Positions 1 to 7,162 of a DNA stretch of 64,000 nt are shown here, piece after piece. The stretch comes from JAVBOO01 sp031550435 (GTDB lineage: Bacteria > Bacillota > Clostridia > Lachnospirales > WRAX01). The stretch lies in NCBI GenBank assembly GCA_031550435.1, contig JAVBOO010000018.1, positions 62,001-126,000 of the forward strand. Direction: 5' to 3'. The position numbers and the translations under genes were made by a program. Every line of letters starts with the position of its first letter. Position 1 is the stretch's first letter. Under the pieces are notes generated by a model that did not search any database, was not told the origin of the DNA, and saw only the letters and a list, made by a program, of their open reading frames with translations.

Positions 1-1
1 G

Positions 2-757
2 GTAGTAGACGAGGTTCTGAGCGGCTACACGGTTGACATAATAAGCGATGAAACAAACGGTTGGTACAAGGTACGCACGCATTACAACTATGAAGGTTTT
101 GCCGACAAAAGACATTTAAATCTTGATCAAAGCGCTCTTGCCGAATGGGAAAGCGGCGAGAAATATTTCGTTGACATAGGCTCTGCGGATGTTTTAGATA
201 AGCCGAGCGTTAAAGGTTATATGATAGACAACTTAACAAAGGGCTGTATAATCAAGGTTTTGGGCGGCACAGTCGAAGGTACGCAGTATGTCGAAGTTTT
301 AACGGCGGCCGGCAGGGGTTATATGAAGAACAAATACCCGGTGAAACTGCGTCCCGCGTTTGACTTTAAGGATGAGAAGGCATTCAGGGATGCCGTTGTC
401 AAAGAGGCGGAGACCTATCTCGGAACACAGTACAGATGGGGCGGTAAATCGCCGATGGGAATCGACTGTTCCGGTCTGACTCAAATGAGTTATATGTTAA
501 ACGGTGTTATAATTTTCAGGGACGGCGCAATCAAAGAGGGCTTTCCCGTTAAAGAGATACCCAGAGAAAATCTGAAAAAAGGAGATTTGTTGTACTTCGA
601 CGGTCACATAGCGATGTATATCGAAAATGAGGTTTTTATACATTCGAGCTCAAGTAAATATGGCGTAGTTTACAATTCGCTTGACCCCAAAAGCCATATT
701 TATAGCGAGGTACACGCAAAGGGACTGCTGGCCTGCGGTTCGATTTTTGCTCATTGA
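2..757 (+). CDS. NlpC/P60 cell-wall hydrolase with SH3-like repeats (5' end cut off by window)
   Basis: The reading frame is open from base 2, so the start lies outside the window; 251 residues are visible. The first ~45 residues (SGYTVDIISDETNGWYKVRT...) and residues ~60-115 look like bacterial SH3 domains, which bind cell wall. The last ~125 residues are an NlpC/P60 domain: catalytic Cys156 in GIDCSGL, His202 in DGHIAMYI and third polar residue His214 (visible numbering). The family are endopeptidases that cut stem peptides, usually gamma-D-Glu-diaminopimelate bonds, outside the membrane. A secretion signal would lie in the missing part. It ends at TGA 755-757 and is followed by repeat DNA, not by an operon partner. 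Confidence 0.88.
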   Translation, partial: VVDEVLSGYTVDIISDETNGWYKVRTHYNYEGFADKRHLNLDQSALAEWESGEKYFVDIGSADVLDKPSVKGYMIDNLTKGCIIKVLGGTVEGTQYVEVLTAAGRGYMKNKYPVKLRPAFDFKDEKAFRDAVVKEAETYLGTQYRWGGKSPMGIDCSGLTQMSYMLNGVIIFRDGAIKEGFPVKEIPRENLKKGDLLYFDGHIAMYIENEVFIHSSSSKYGVVYNSLDPKSHIYSEVHAKGLLACGSIFAH

Positions 758-830
758 GGCGAAAATTAAATTATTCGCTAAGCTTGTCAACTCAATCCAC
801 CTTAGGCCCTTCCGGCCGGTATAAGGGGGG
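754..830 (+). repeat. Repeat R4, copy 1 (degenerate)
   Basis: Overlaps the stop of the NlpC gene and resembles 15605-15679: both read tgaggcga.aattaaa....cgctaa.cttgtc..ctcaa, then ccttaggccc / cctttggccc, then gtaagggg / ataagggg. In the second copy the ends of the first part form a 10-bp inverted repeat. Here that stem is mutated. It is non-coding and sits downstream of a gene in both places. Confidence 0.5.
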
Positions 831-846
831 GATTACAGCATATATT

Positions 847-874
847 CAATAATGATTATTAATAATGATTATCA
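847..874. promoter_or_regulatory. Fur/PerR-like operator, two overlapping boxes
   Basis: TAATAATGATTATCA (860-874) matches the 7-1-7 Fur box TGATAATNATTATCA at 14 of 15 positions. It overlaps a second near-palindrome CAATAATGATTATTA (847-861). The pair lies 22 bp upstream of a consensus promoter (897-925) that reads toward the M55 peptidase and rubredoxin genes. PerR boxes are very similar, and rubredoxin would fit a peroxide regulon, so the regulator cannot be decided from sequence. Confidence 0.5.
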
Positions 875-896
875 ACAGAAAATATATATTTGTTAG

Positions 897-925
897 TTGA
901 CATTATCAATTAGGGCGTTTATAAT
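897..925 (+). promoter_or_regulatory. Consensus sigma-A promoter
   Basis: TTGACA at 897-902, a 17-bp spacer and TATAAT at 920-925: a perfect vegetative promoter. Predicted start near 932. The transcript would run through repeat R1 copy A before reaching the M55 peptidase start at 1231, giving a ~300-nt leader. Confidence 0.7.
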
Positions 926-951
926 CCATGTATAGCCCTTCAAATACAGGT

Positions 952-1112
952 TATTGCTTCGGCAACAAAATATAGGAAAACGCTATATTTTGTTGTTCCC
1001 TCGCTAAGACGCAGATGCGCCGCATTTGAGCACTGCGGCATATCTAGACGCGTCTGCTCGGCACGAGTAACCGCGTAAGTATTTTATACGGTATTTAACT
1101 TCCGCGGTAATA
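952..1112 (+). repeat. Dispersed repeat R1, copy A (full length)
   Basis: About 160 bp, ends TATTGCTTCGGC... and ...TTCCGCGGTAATA. Nearly identical full copies lie at 3200-3360 and 29371-29530. Inside is a 10-bp inverted repeat CAAAATATAG/CTATATTTTG and further GC-rich complementary blocks, so the RNA or single strand would fold strongly. The outer ends share only the hexamer TATTAC. It carries no plausible gene and looks like a MITE- or REP-like non-autonomous element. Here it lies in the leader of the M55 peptidase transcript. Confidence 0.8.
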
Positions 1113-1230
1113 TATACTTAGGCGCACGGCAAATCAAAAGCCGTTTTGCAGGCGGATGAAAGCACAAAGCAGCCGAGAAGCTGCGAAAACATTTACCCGG
1201 CGTATGCCAAAACTATTCGGAGGATTGCTG

Positions 1231-2028
1231 ATGAAAGTTTTTATAAGTGCTGATATTGAAGGCGTAACAACAACCACAGTGTGGAGCGAATGCGAGGACG
1301 ATAAGTCTCGCTATGCAAGGAATGCCGATATGATGACAAAAGAAGTGGTTGCAGCCTGCGAGGGCGCGTATGCCGCCGGGGCGACCGAGATAGTCGTAAA
1401 AGATGCTCACGGAAACGGACTAAACATCGATATACATCAGCTTCCGGAATACGTGACTCTTGCGCGAGGATGGTCCGGCCACCCTTATGCAATGGTTGAG
1501 GGCATAGACAAGAGTTTTGATGCTTGCATGTTTATAGGCTATCATTCCGCGGCTTCACGCGGGGGCAATCCCCTTTCGCATACATACAGCGGGAGAAACG
1601 TGTATACAAAGGTCAACGGCGTTTTGGCGAGTGAATTTATGCTGTACAGTTATGCTGTCGCACTGGAAGGCGTTCCGAGCGTGTTTTTGTCGGGAGACAA
1701 AATGCTTTGCGAAGAATCTGCCAAACTTCATCCGCTGCTTGTTACAACAGCGGTAAAAGACGGATACGGCGCACTGACGGTTAACTATAACCCGAAGAAA
1801 ACGCTTAGAGCTATCAGAGAAAACGCGGAAAAGTCTTTAAGGCAGGATTTGAGCAGGGCGAAAATCACGCTGCCTGACGAATTCGAGCTTGAAATATGCT
1901 TCAAAGACCACAAGCACGCAACGGAAATGTCGTATTTTCCGGGGGTATGTTTGAAAGAAATGAATACAATAGTCTATAAGACTAAGAGCTATTACGACTT
2001 GCTTAACACATTCAGATTTATTATCTAG
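1231..2028 (+). CDS. M55 family D-aminopeptidase (DppA-like)
   Basis: 265 residues, close to the ~274 of Bacillus DppA. The start is ATG 1231, with GGAGGA at 1219-1224; an in-frame ATG at 1156 has no ribosome site and would add residues absent from the family. Zinc-ligand positions of DppA are present: Asp8 and Glu10 (SADIEG), His60 (DAHGNG), His105 (GYHS), Glu135; His117 corresponds to the catalytic His. M55 enzymes are cytoplasmic zinc aminopeptidases that release N-terminal D-amino acids from short peptides, probably for nutrient recycling of wall peptides. Rubredoxin follows after 10 bp, so the two are likely cotranscribed. Upstream lie a consensus promoter and a Fur/PerR-like box. Confidence 0.9.
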   Translation: MKVFISADIEGVTTTTVWSECEDDKSRYARNADMMTKEVVAACEGAYAAGATEIVVKDAHGNGLNIDIHQLPEYVTLARGWSGHPYAMVEGIDKSFDACMFIGYHSAASRGGNPLSHTYSGRNVYTKVNGVLASEFMLYSYAVALEGVPSVFLSGDKMLCEESAKLHPLLVTTAVKDGYGALTVNYNPKKTLRAIRENAEKSLRQDLSRAKITLPDEFELEICFKDHKHATEMSYFPGVCLKEMNTIVYKTKSYYDLLNTFRFII

Positions 2029-2038
2029 GAGGTTTATT

Positions 2039-2197
2039 ATGGAAAAATGGACATGCGGAATTTGCGGTTATACTTATGATCCGGTTGAGGGAGATCCCGA
2101 CGGCGGCATCGCTCCCGGAACGCGCTTTGAAGATATACCCGAAGATTGGGTCTGCCCCGTTTGCGGTGTCTCAAAGGCCGAGTTTAACAGAGAGTAG
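2039..2197 (+). CDS. Rubredoxin
   Basis: A 52-residue protein with the two CxxCG-type knuckles of rubredoxin: Cys6/Cys9 (CGICGY) and Cys39/Cys42 (CPVCGV), plus the conserved YDP, GDP and DWVCP segments. The four cysteines bind one iron. Rubredoxins are cytoplasmic one-electron carriers; in anaerobes they feed rubrerythrin and superoxide or oxygen reductases. The ribosome site AGGAGG (2027-2032) lies just before ATG 2039. It follows the M55 gene by 10 bp. The partner oxidoreductase is not in the window. Confidence 0.95.
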   Translation: MEKWTCGICGYTYDPVEGDPDGGIAPGTRFEDIPEDWVCPVCGVSKAEFNRE

Positions 2198-2230
2198 AAA
2201 AAGAGCAAGTTATGCACAGCTTTAAACAGG

Positions 2231-2259
2231 TTGCATTCCGGCAAGAGCCGGTTTATAAT
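2231..2259 (+). promoter_or_regulatory. Promoter of the FMN riboswitch-ribU transcript
   Basis: TTGCAT at 2231-2236, a 17-bp spacer and TATAAT at 2254-2259. The predicted start (~2266) lies ~20 nt before the riboswitch. Confidence 0.65.
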
Positions 2260-2287
2260 CATATTGTTGCGTCTGAGAAGACGATTT

Positions 2288-2418
2288 ACTTCATGGCAGG
2301 GTTTAATTCCCAACCGGCGGTACAGTCCGCGAGCGACCCTAGGGGAGCATGATTCGGTGAAACTCCGAAACCGACGGTAAAACGCATAGCGTTTATGAGT
2401 CCGGATGAGAGAAGTAAT
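2288..2418 (+). promoter_or_regulatory. FMN riboswitch (RFN element)
   Basis: The conserved RFN blocks appear in order: ACTTCATGGCAGGG (2288-2301), AATTCCCAACCGGCGGTA, CCGCGAGCGACC, GATTCGGTGAAACTCCG, AACCGACGGTA, a variable arm (aacgcatagcgttt), then AGTCCGGATGAGAGAAG. It binds flavin mononucleotide. A terminator hairpin follows directly, so the expected mechanism is transcription termination when FMN is plentiful. The regulated gene is the riboflavin importer ribU. Confidence 0.95.
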
Positions 2419-2448
2419 GAGACTGCCATGTCATTTTGGCAGTCTCTA
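2419..2448 (+). terminator. Expression-platform terminator of the FMN riboswitch
   Basis: GAGACTGCCA and TGGCAGTCTC form a perfect 10-bp stem, followed by a U-rich run (TATTTATTT). It sits between the aptamer and the ribU ribosome site GGAGG (2456-2460). Confidence 0.8.
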
Positions 2449-2465
2449 TTTATTTGGAGGATATT

Positions 2466-3119
2466 ATGAATAAAAGCAAATCAACAATGGCAGTTGTAAC
2501 TTTGACCGTAGTCTCTTTATTGGGAGCGGTGGCGTTTTTGCTGACTTTTTTGGGGTTTCCCATTCCGCCGTTTCCCGGTTTCCTAAAGCTGGAGATGAGC
2601 AGTATAGCCGCAATAGTTGCTTCGGCGGTATTTGGGCCTGTTGCCGGAGTTGCCGTGGAACTGATAAAAAATACTATTGACTTTTTCGCAAAACCCGTCG
2701 GTGCGGGTGTGGGGCAGCTCGCGAATTTTGTGGTATCCGCCGCCTATATTATACCCTTCGGTCTTATTTTTAGAAAGTACCGAAAAAACGCGGGCTTTAT
2801 ATGCGCTGCAGTAACAGGCGCAGTATGTATGACGGTTGTTGCCTGTCTGGCAAATTATTTCGTGCTTGTTCCGCTGTATGCCAAAATCATGGGTGTCGAC
2901 ATACAGGCGTTTGTAGACATGACTCAGAAAGGCATAGAAAGTGTAAAGGATTTCAAAACCCTTATAGTGTTTGCTTTTGCCCCGTTTAATATAATTAAGG
3001 CGATATTAATGTCAATTGTCGGTTTTATACTTGTTAAGGCGCTGGATAAACCGATGAAAAGAATGCTGCCTTCCAATGCCGGTTCCAACAAAATCGAGAG
3101 AAAAGAAAATTCGTTGTAG
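2466..3119 (+). CDS. ribU: Riboflavin ECF transporter substrate-binding subunit RibU
   Basis: 217 residues, very hydrophobic with about six membrane segments. The family hallmark FLKLEMSSIAAIVASAVFGP (residues ~42-61) followed by VELIKN is clear. RibU captures riboflavin or FMN in the membrane and works with shared ECF ATPases and EcfT encoded elsewhere. The preceding FMN riboswitch confirms the substrate. The start is ATG 2466 with GGAGG at 2456-2460. Its last codons and TAG stop lie at the junction with a truncated R1 repeat that begins at ~3114. Confidence 0.95.
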   Translation: MNKSKSTMAVVTLTVVSLLGAVAFLLTFLGFPIPPFPGFLKLEMSSIAAIVASAVFGPVAGVAVELIKNTIDFFAKPVGAGVGQLANFVVSAAYIIPFGLIFRKYRKNAGFICAAVTGAVCMTVVACLANYFVLVPLYAKIMGVDIQAFVDMTQKGIESVKDFKTLIVFAFAPFNIIKAILMSIVGFILVKALDKPMKRMLPSNAGSNKIERKENSL

Positions 3120-3201
3120 CGCTGCGGCGTATCTAAGCGCGTCTGCTCGGCACGAGTAACCGCGTAAGTACTTAATGCGGTATTTAACTTCCGCGGTAAT
3201 A
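3114..3201 (+). repeat. Repeat R1, copy B (3' half only)
   Basis: Matches the right-hand ~87 bp of R1, starting at ttgtagcgctgcggcg (as in the 29.4-kb copy) and ending at ggtaata. The left part is missing, replaced by the end of ribU, and the ribU stop codon TAG falls inside the repeat sequence. Copy C follows in the same orientation and the two share the TA at the joint. Confidence 0.75.
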
Positions 3202-3360
3202 TTACTTCGGCAACAAAATATAGGAAAACGCTATATTTTGTTGTTCCCTCGCTAAGACGCAGATACGCCGCATTTGAGCACTGCGGCGTATCTAGACGCG
3301 TCTGCTCGGCACGAGTAACCGCGTAAGTACTTAATGCGGTATTTAACTTCCGCGGTAATA
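3200..3360 (+). repeat. Repeat R1, copy C (full length)
   Basis: TATTACTTCGGC... to ...CCGCGGTAATA, 161 bp, same orientation as copy B, making a head-to-tail partial/full tandem. Nearly identical to 952-1112 and 29371-29530. Confidence 0.8.
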
Positions 3361-3399
3361 GTATAAATAATCCGTGCGGTACGTTTGTGTTTTTGTCAG

Positions 3400-3431
3400 A
3401 CCGGTGAGGAATGATTTCCCGCCGGTTTTTT
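3400..3431 (+). terminator. Rho-independent terminator after ribU
   Basis: ACCGGTGAGGAA tgat TTCCCGCCGGT forms a strong imperfect stem followed by six Ts. It lies beyond the two R1 copies, so the ribU transcript probably includes them. Confidence 0.65.
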
Positions 3432-3459
3432 GTTGCTTCAACTTTATTCACTATAATTA

Positions 3460-3563
3460 CAGTCGTTTAAGACAATATCAGTCTTAAACGACTGTAGGAC
3501 GTCGGGCGTTGAATTCAAAACCGCTCAAGCTTCGCTTTGACGGTTTTAAATTTAACTGACTAT
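3460..3563 (+). repeat. Repeat R3, copy 1
   Basis: Begins with the inverted repeat cagtcgtttaagac/gtcttaaacgactg, then aggacgtcgggcgtt, an AT-rich part, gcttcgcttt, and ends tttaactgactata. The whole block recurs inverted at 20607-20716; only its palindromic end recurs at 27846-27905. Non-coding. Confidence 0.65.
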
Positions 3564-3793
3564 ATATTCTTCATAAATTAGCTCTCAGCTTCATAATATA
3601 GACCATAGTGCTTGTCACTTGTATACTGTGAAGCAAACAAGTCAGTATAGTCTGAGACTGTACAGATGAAATCGGGTATTATTAAACAAGTTCCGGAAAT
3701 CCGAAGTTTCGCGCTGCAAAGCCGGTAATTTTATGAAAGGATTTATTACGCGTTTACTTGTTTTTTAGTTCCCGGCTTTCGGAGGGCTGAGAT
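3564..3793 (+). other. Intergenic DNA before the CotS-like gene
   Basis: AT-rich. The one structure seen is an inverted repeat TATACTG (3622-3628) / CAGTATA (3643-3649), which could be an operator or a weak hairpin. No convincing sigma-A promoter is visible; a sporulation sigma factor would fit a coat gene but I cannot show its boxes. Confidence 0.3.
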
Positions 3794-4780
3794 ATGGAAG
3801 AGCTTAATACAGAAGTTTTGCGAGGTTTCGGAATCCGACCGAGGAAAATATTCAAAGAGAAGAATTATTATATATGCCTAAGTGCCGAGGGCGCAAAGCA
3901 AATTTATATGAATCGCTGCTCAACTGAGCAAGTCGAGTTCCAACATTATGTCAAGGAACTCCTTGCTTCCTGCGGCTTTGAATATACAGACAGATATTAT
4001 CTTTCACTGACCGGTGAGCCTTATGTCTGCTGTGGCGGAGATGTTTTTACGATGACGGATCCTTTTAACAGCCCCGACGGTGATTTTTCCGACGCCGAAA
4101 ATTTTCTGGAAATCGTCAGCTCGGTTGCGGGTTTTCATTTCATACTAAAAGAAACGGACTTCGATTCTTCGGCCTGCGGTGTAAAAAGGCTTAACGACAG
4201 CTATCAAAACGACAGCAACAATTTGTTCAGACTAAAAAAAATGCTGACGGGCAAAAACAGGCTTTCGGATTTTGATGTGCTGCTGCGAAAGAATTTGGAT
4301 TCGTTCAGCGAGCTGACAAACAAGAGCTATATACTGCTTGACAAGGCCGAGTACAATGTTTCGCTCAGGCGTGCGGCAGGACGCGGCGGTATATGCCATA
4401 ATGCACTGAAAGAAGAAAACATAAAATATGTGAACGAGAACCACTGTATAATCAATTTTTCGGAATGCGGGTTCGGTTACTATTGCGATGATCTGGCCTA
4501 CATAATCAAACGTTATTATGCGGCGGCAGACGGCCGGAAATTGCCTGTCACGGATATTACCGAGGCTTACCGCGCGGTTAACCCTTTGACAGAACAGGAT
4601 ATATCGGCGCTGTATGCCCTGCTCTTGTACCCCGATAAATTTCTGAAGATAGTATCGCAGTACAATTTGAAAAAGCGTTCGTGGGTTCCGGGAACATACA
4701 TAGCGAGGCTTAACTCGGCTATCGAAGCGAGGGAGGGCTTTCTCAAGTACATAGAGCCTTTGGCAACTGCCGGGCAATGA
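3794..4780 (+). CDS. CotS-family spore-coat protein (probable pseudokinase)
   Basis: 328 residues with the general pattern of the CotS/YutH spore-coat family, which shares the aminoglycoside-phosphotransferase fold: an N-terminal lobe, then ICHNALKEENIKYVNE (~residues 200-215) where active kinases have HGDxxxxN, and INFSECGFGYYCDDLAYIIK where they have the DFD-like magnesium site. Both key aspartates are replaced (Ala and Ser/Glu), so catalysis is doubtful; the role is likely structural in the coat. ATG 3794 has GGAGGGCTGA before it. It meets the phosphoesterase gene tail to tail, with stops adjacent at 4780/4781. Family assignment is by pattern, not by search. Confidence 0.65.
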   Translation: MEELNTEVLRGFGIRPRKIFKEKNYYICLSAEGAKQIYMNRCSTEQVEFQHYVKELLASCGFEYTDRYYLSLTGEPYVCCGGDVFTMTDPFNSPDGDFSDAENFLEIVSSVAGFHFILKETDFDSSACGVKRLNDSYQNDSNNLFRLKKMLTGKNRLSDFDVLLRKNLDSFSELTNKSYILLDKAEYNVSLRRAAGRGGICHNALKEENIKYVNENHCIINFSECGFGYYCDDLAYIIKRYYAAADGRKLPVTDITEAYRAVNPLTEQDISALYALLLYPDKFLKIVSQYNLKKRSWVPGTYIARLNSAIEAREGFLKYIEPLATAGQ

Positions 4781-5626
4781 TTATTTTTTGCGGCCTGACA
4801 ATTCGATCACCGTGATCTCAGGGGGATTAAATATTCTTGGCAGCTTGTAGTTAATCGAGACTCCCCTGCTTACAATGTGAGTAAGCGGGCCGTGGCGGTA
4901 AACTCCGCCCGCGTATTTTGGAAACAAGCCTTGGTTGGGAGCGAAAAGGCCGTTAACGATAAACGGGATGCGGATTTGTCCGCCGTGTGCATGTCCCGAC
5001 ACAACTAGATCAAAATCAAAAAGATTATATGCTTCAATATATTCCGGGCGATGCGCCAGCAATATCTTATATGCCGTGTTCCCCCTGATTTTGCTAAACG
5101 CGTTTTTCATGCTCGTAAGTTGGTCGTAATTATTATCCTCATAGTATGTCTTTGCGGGGTCGTCTATACCGGCGACAATTATTTTATTGCCGTTAAGTTC
5201 GATTTCTCGGTATTCGTCGGATAATACCATAATTCCGTTTTTTTCCACGATATCACGGCAGCCTTTAATGTTTCTTGACCAGAACTCATGGTTTCCCGTG
5301 ACATAGTATGTCGGGCAGATTTTTACAACATTTTCGAGGAAAATCTTTGCTCCTTCAACAGGTTCTATATCATCGATGATATCTCCGACAAGCAGAATAA
5401 TGTCGGGGCTTTGTTTTGTTATCCGGGTGATTATATCCCGTTGGTTTTTGCCGTAAACGTGGCTGTGGAGGTCAGTAATCACAACTATTTTGACGGGCGC
5501 TTCGATTTTTTCCGAACTCAGCCTGTATGTTTTCGTTATAAGCCCATTATAAAATGCGGCAAACAAAAAAACCGTAATACATGCGATAACCGTTATTCTG
5601 CGTTTAAACGAATATGGTTTTTTCAT
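4781..5626 (-). CDS. Membrane-anchored metallophosphoesterase (YkuE-like)
   Basis: 281 residues. One N-terminal membrane segment (residues ~11-30) anchors the enzyme with its catalytic domain outside. The calcineurin-like metal motifs occur in order: Asp52/His54 (TDLHSH), Asp82 (VGDIID), Asn112-His113 (GNHEFW), His192 (AHRPEY) and His212/His214 (SGHAHGG). YkuE-type proteins are exported dinuclear-metal phosphoesterases acting at the envelope; the substrate cannot be told from sequence. A monocistronic gene, convergent with the CotS-like gene. Confidence 0.9.
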   Translation of the reverse strand: MKKPYSFKRRITVIACITVFLFAAFYNGLITKTYRLSSEKIEAPVKIVVITDLHSHVYGKNQRDIITRITKQSPDIILLVGDIIDDIEPVEGAKIFLENVVKICPTYYVTGNHEFWSRNIKGCRDIVEKNGIMVLSDEYREIELNGNKIIVAGIDDPAKTYYEDNNYDQLTSMKNAFSKIRGNTAYKILLAHRPEYIEAYNLFDFDLVVSGHAHGGQIRIPFIVNGLFAPNQGLFPKYAGGVYRHGPLTHIVSRGVSINYKLPRIFNPPEITVIELSGRKK

Positions 5627-5660
5627 AAATAAGACCTTTCGGGTACTGCAACGGTTTTTA

Positions 5661-5734
5661 TTAGGCAGACGCTGATTAAAGCACTTTGGAACGGATACTC
5701 GGCTGATTTAATCAGAACTTGCCAAGGCTTAGGC
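5661..5734 (-). repeat. Repeat R5, inverted copy upstream of the phosphoesterase
   Basis: Its reverse complement matches 6288-6352: cctaag..., tgattaaatcagccgagtatccg, aaagt, and ttaatcagcgtctgcctaa. The two copies lie in opposite orientation on either side of the pspC gene. Confidence 0.5.
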
Positions 5735-5738
5735 GTTT

Positions 5739-5776
5739 AACAAACAAAACGCCGCGAATGCGGCATTTTGTTTGTT
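5739..5776. terminator. Bidirectional terminator after pspC
   Basis: AACAAACAAAACGCCGC, loop gaat, GCGGCATTTTGTTTGTT: a long stem with a GC-rich core, T-rich on both strands. It lies ~60 bp past the pspC stop. Confidence 0.75.
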
Positions 5777-5839
5777 GAAGTTAAACACAGCTTAAATACA
5801 GGCAGCTGCCAAAAACGGTATGAACAGTTTTTCAATGCG

Positions 5840-6097
5840 TTAATTGTAATTGCCCCTGTTATCTTCATCGGGTCTGTAAGGATTCTCTGAGTCCGGCCTT
5901 TCGACTCCGCAGGAGTACCCGTCCGGGAAAATAATGACGCATACGATGTATGCAAGTATACCGGAGCCGCCGAAAAGCGTGAATATAACCCAGGCGAAAC
6001 GGACGAGAGAGGCATCGATGTTAAAGTATTCCGCTATTCCTCCGCAGACTCCGCTTAATTTCCTGTCTGTAACCGATCTGTAAAGTTTTTTTGCCAT
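5840..6097 (-). CDS. PspC domain protein
   Basis: 85 residues. An N-terminal PspC motif (KLYRSVTDRKLSGVCGGIAE, residues 4-23, then YFNIDASLVRFAWV), one membrane helix (FTLFGGSGILAYIVCVIIFP) and a charged tail. PspC-family proteins sense envelope stress or act as small membrane regulators. I take ATG 6097 because GAGGGAG lies ~8 nt upstream; an earlier in-frame GTG at 6115 overlaps that ribosome site. It stands alone between two inverted R5 repeats. Confidence 0.88.
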   Translation of the reverse strand: MAKKLYRSVTDRKLSGVCGGIAEYFNIDASLVRFAWVIFTLFGGSGILAYIVCVIIFPDGYSCGVERPDSENPYRPDEDNRGNYN

Positions 6098-6387
6098 GTC
6101 ATATATCTCCCTCACTGTTTATTTTGCATCGGCGCGGTTATGGAGGGGGTCTCCAAACATGCACCGGGAGCGCATCGCATAAAATTGTTTAAAAGTTCTT
6201 ATTCAATAGTTCTTATGCACATATACGAGGAAAATATTCAAAGGTATTACTTAGCATACCTTGAGGTTAAAATAATTATTTGCTGATGCCTAAGTAAGTG
6301 CTGATTTAATCGGCAGAGTATCCGCATAAAGTCAATTAATCAGCGTTTGCTTAGTTTCTGCCTGCATACCTTCTAATATTCGGTGTT
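6098..6387. other. Intergenic DNA between pspC and the ECF operon
   Basis: Holds the pspC leader (AT-rich, no clear promoter) and, at 6288-6352, a copy of repeat R5. Nothing else seen. Confidence 0.4.
6288..6352 (+). repeat. Repeat R5, direct copy
   Basis: cctaagtaagtgctgattta...gagtatccg...ttaatcagcgtttgcttag. Its outer ends are partly complementary (taagtaagtgctgatt / aatcagcgtttgctta). Shorter look-alikes occur near 26053, 26185 and 27803. Confidence 0.5.
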
Positions 6388-7152
6388 TTATGGAATTTCG
6401 GCAACCTGTGTTTCGTTGCCGGGCTGATGTCTGCTCAGTGACAACGGGAGCATCAACCCGCATTCGTTCAGTATATCGGCATTGCACAGCAGTTCTTTTG
6501 CGGGGGCATCGGCGAAAATTCTGCCGTTCTTAAGCAATATCACTCGTTTGCAAAGGTCAAGAGCCATATCAAGATCATGCGTTGCGATGAGCATGGTCTG
6601 AGAGAGGCCGCCGAGTACTTCTATAAGCCTGTGCCTTGCCATCGGGTCGAGAAAAGCGGAAGGCTCATCCATCAATAACAAGGAGGGTCTCATAGAGATT
6701 ACTCCCGCCAGCGCCGCCAAGCGTTTTTCCCCGCCGGAAAGTTCATGGGACAAACGGTTCTTTAAATGGACTATGCCGAGACTTGCAAGCGCTGTTTCCG
6801 CTCGATCTTCAATTTCGCTCTCGGGCAGACCGTAGTTTCGCGGGCCGAATGTAACATCCTCGTATATTGTAGGCATAAAAAGCTGGTCATCGGGATTTTG
6901 AAATACCATGCCGATTTTTTGGCGCACAGCGCTGAGCGTTTTTTTTTCGAGAACTACATTATCGACAGAAATTCTTCCGGACAGGGGGCTAAGAATTCCG
7001 CAAAGCGTCAGCAACAGTGTTGACTTTCCTGCTCCGTTTGCGCCGATCAGTCCGATGCGCTCTCCCTCCCGAACCGAAAACCCGATATCACGCAGAGCAA
7101 AGCTATCTTTCGAAGTACTGTATTTTAACGATAAGTCAGAAACGTTTAACAT
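6388..7152 (-). CDS. cbiO: Cobalt/nickel ECF transporter ATPase CbiO
   Basis: 254 residues with all ABC-ATPase motifs: Walker A GANGAGKST, Q-loop FQNPDDQLF (the ECF/Cbi type), signature LSGGEKR, Walker B LLLMDEPSAFLD and H-loop ATHD. It drives metal uptake by the CbiM/CbiQ membrane module. ATG 7152 (MLNVSDLS) is chosen because AGGAGA precedes it; the in-frame start at 7182 lacks a site and lies inside the cbiQ end. It is the last gene of cbiM-cbiQ-cbiO, 10 bp after cbiQ. Confidence 0.93.
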   Translation of the reverse strand: MLNVSDLSLKYSTSKDSFALRDIGFSVREGERIGLIGANGAGKSTLLLTLCGILSPLSGRISVDNVVLEKKTLSAVRQKIGMVFQNPDDQLFMPTIYEDVTFGPRNYGLPESEIEDRAETALASLGIVHLKNRLSHELSGGEKRLAALAGVISMRPSLLLMDEPSAFLDPMARHRLIEVLGGLSQTMLIATHDLDMALDLCKRVILLKNGRIFADAPAKELLCNADILNECGLMLPLSLSRHQPGNETQVAEIP

Positions 7153-7162
7153 TTGCGTTCTC

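Noticed and set aside
2924..3451. A 175-codon minus-strand frame through ribU's end and two R1 copies
   Set aside because: It consists of translated R1 repeat (the same RAEQTRLDTPQ phrase appears for each copy), overlaps ribU, and has no ribosome site.
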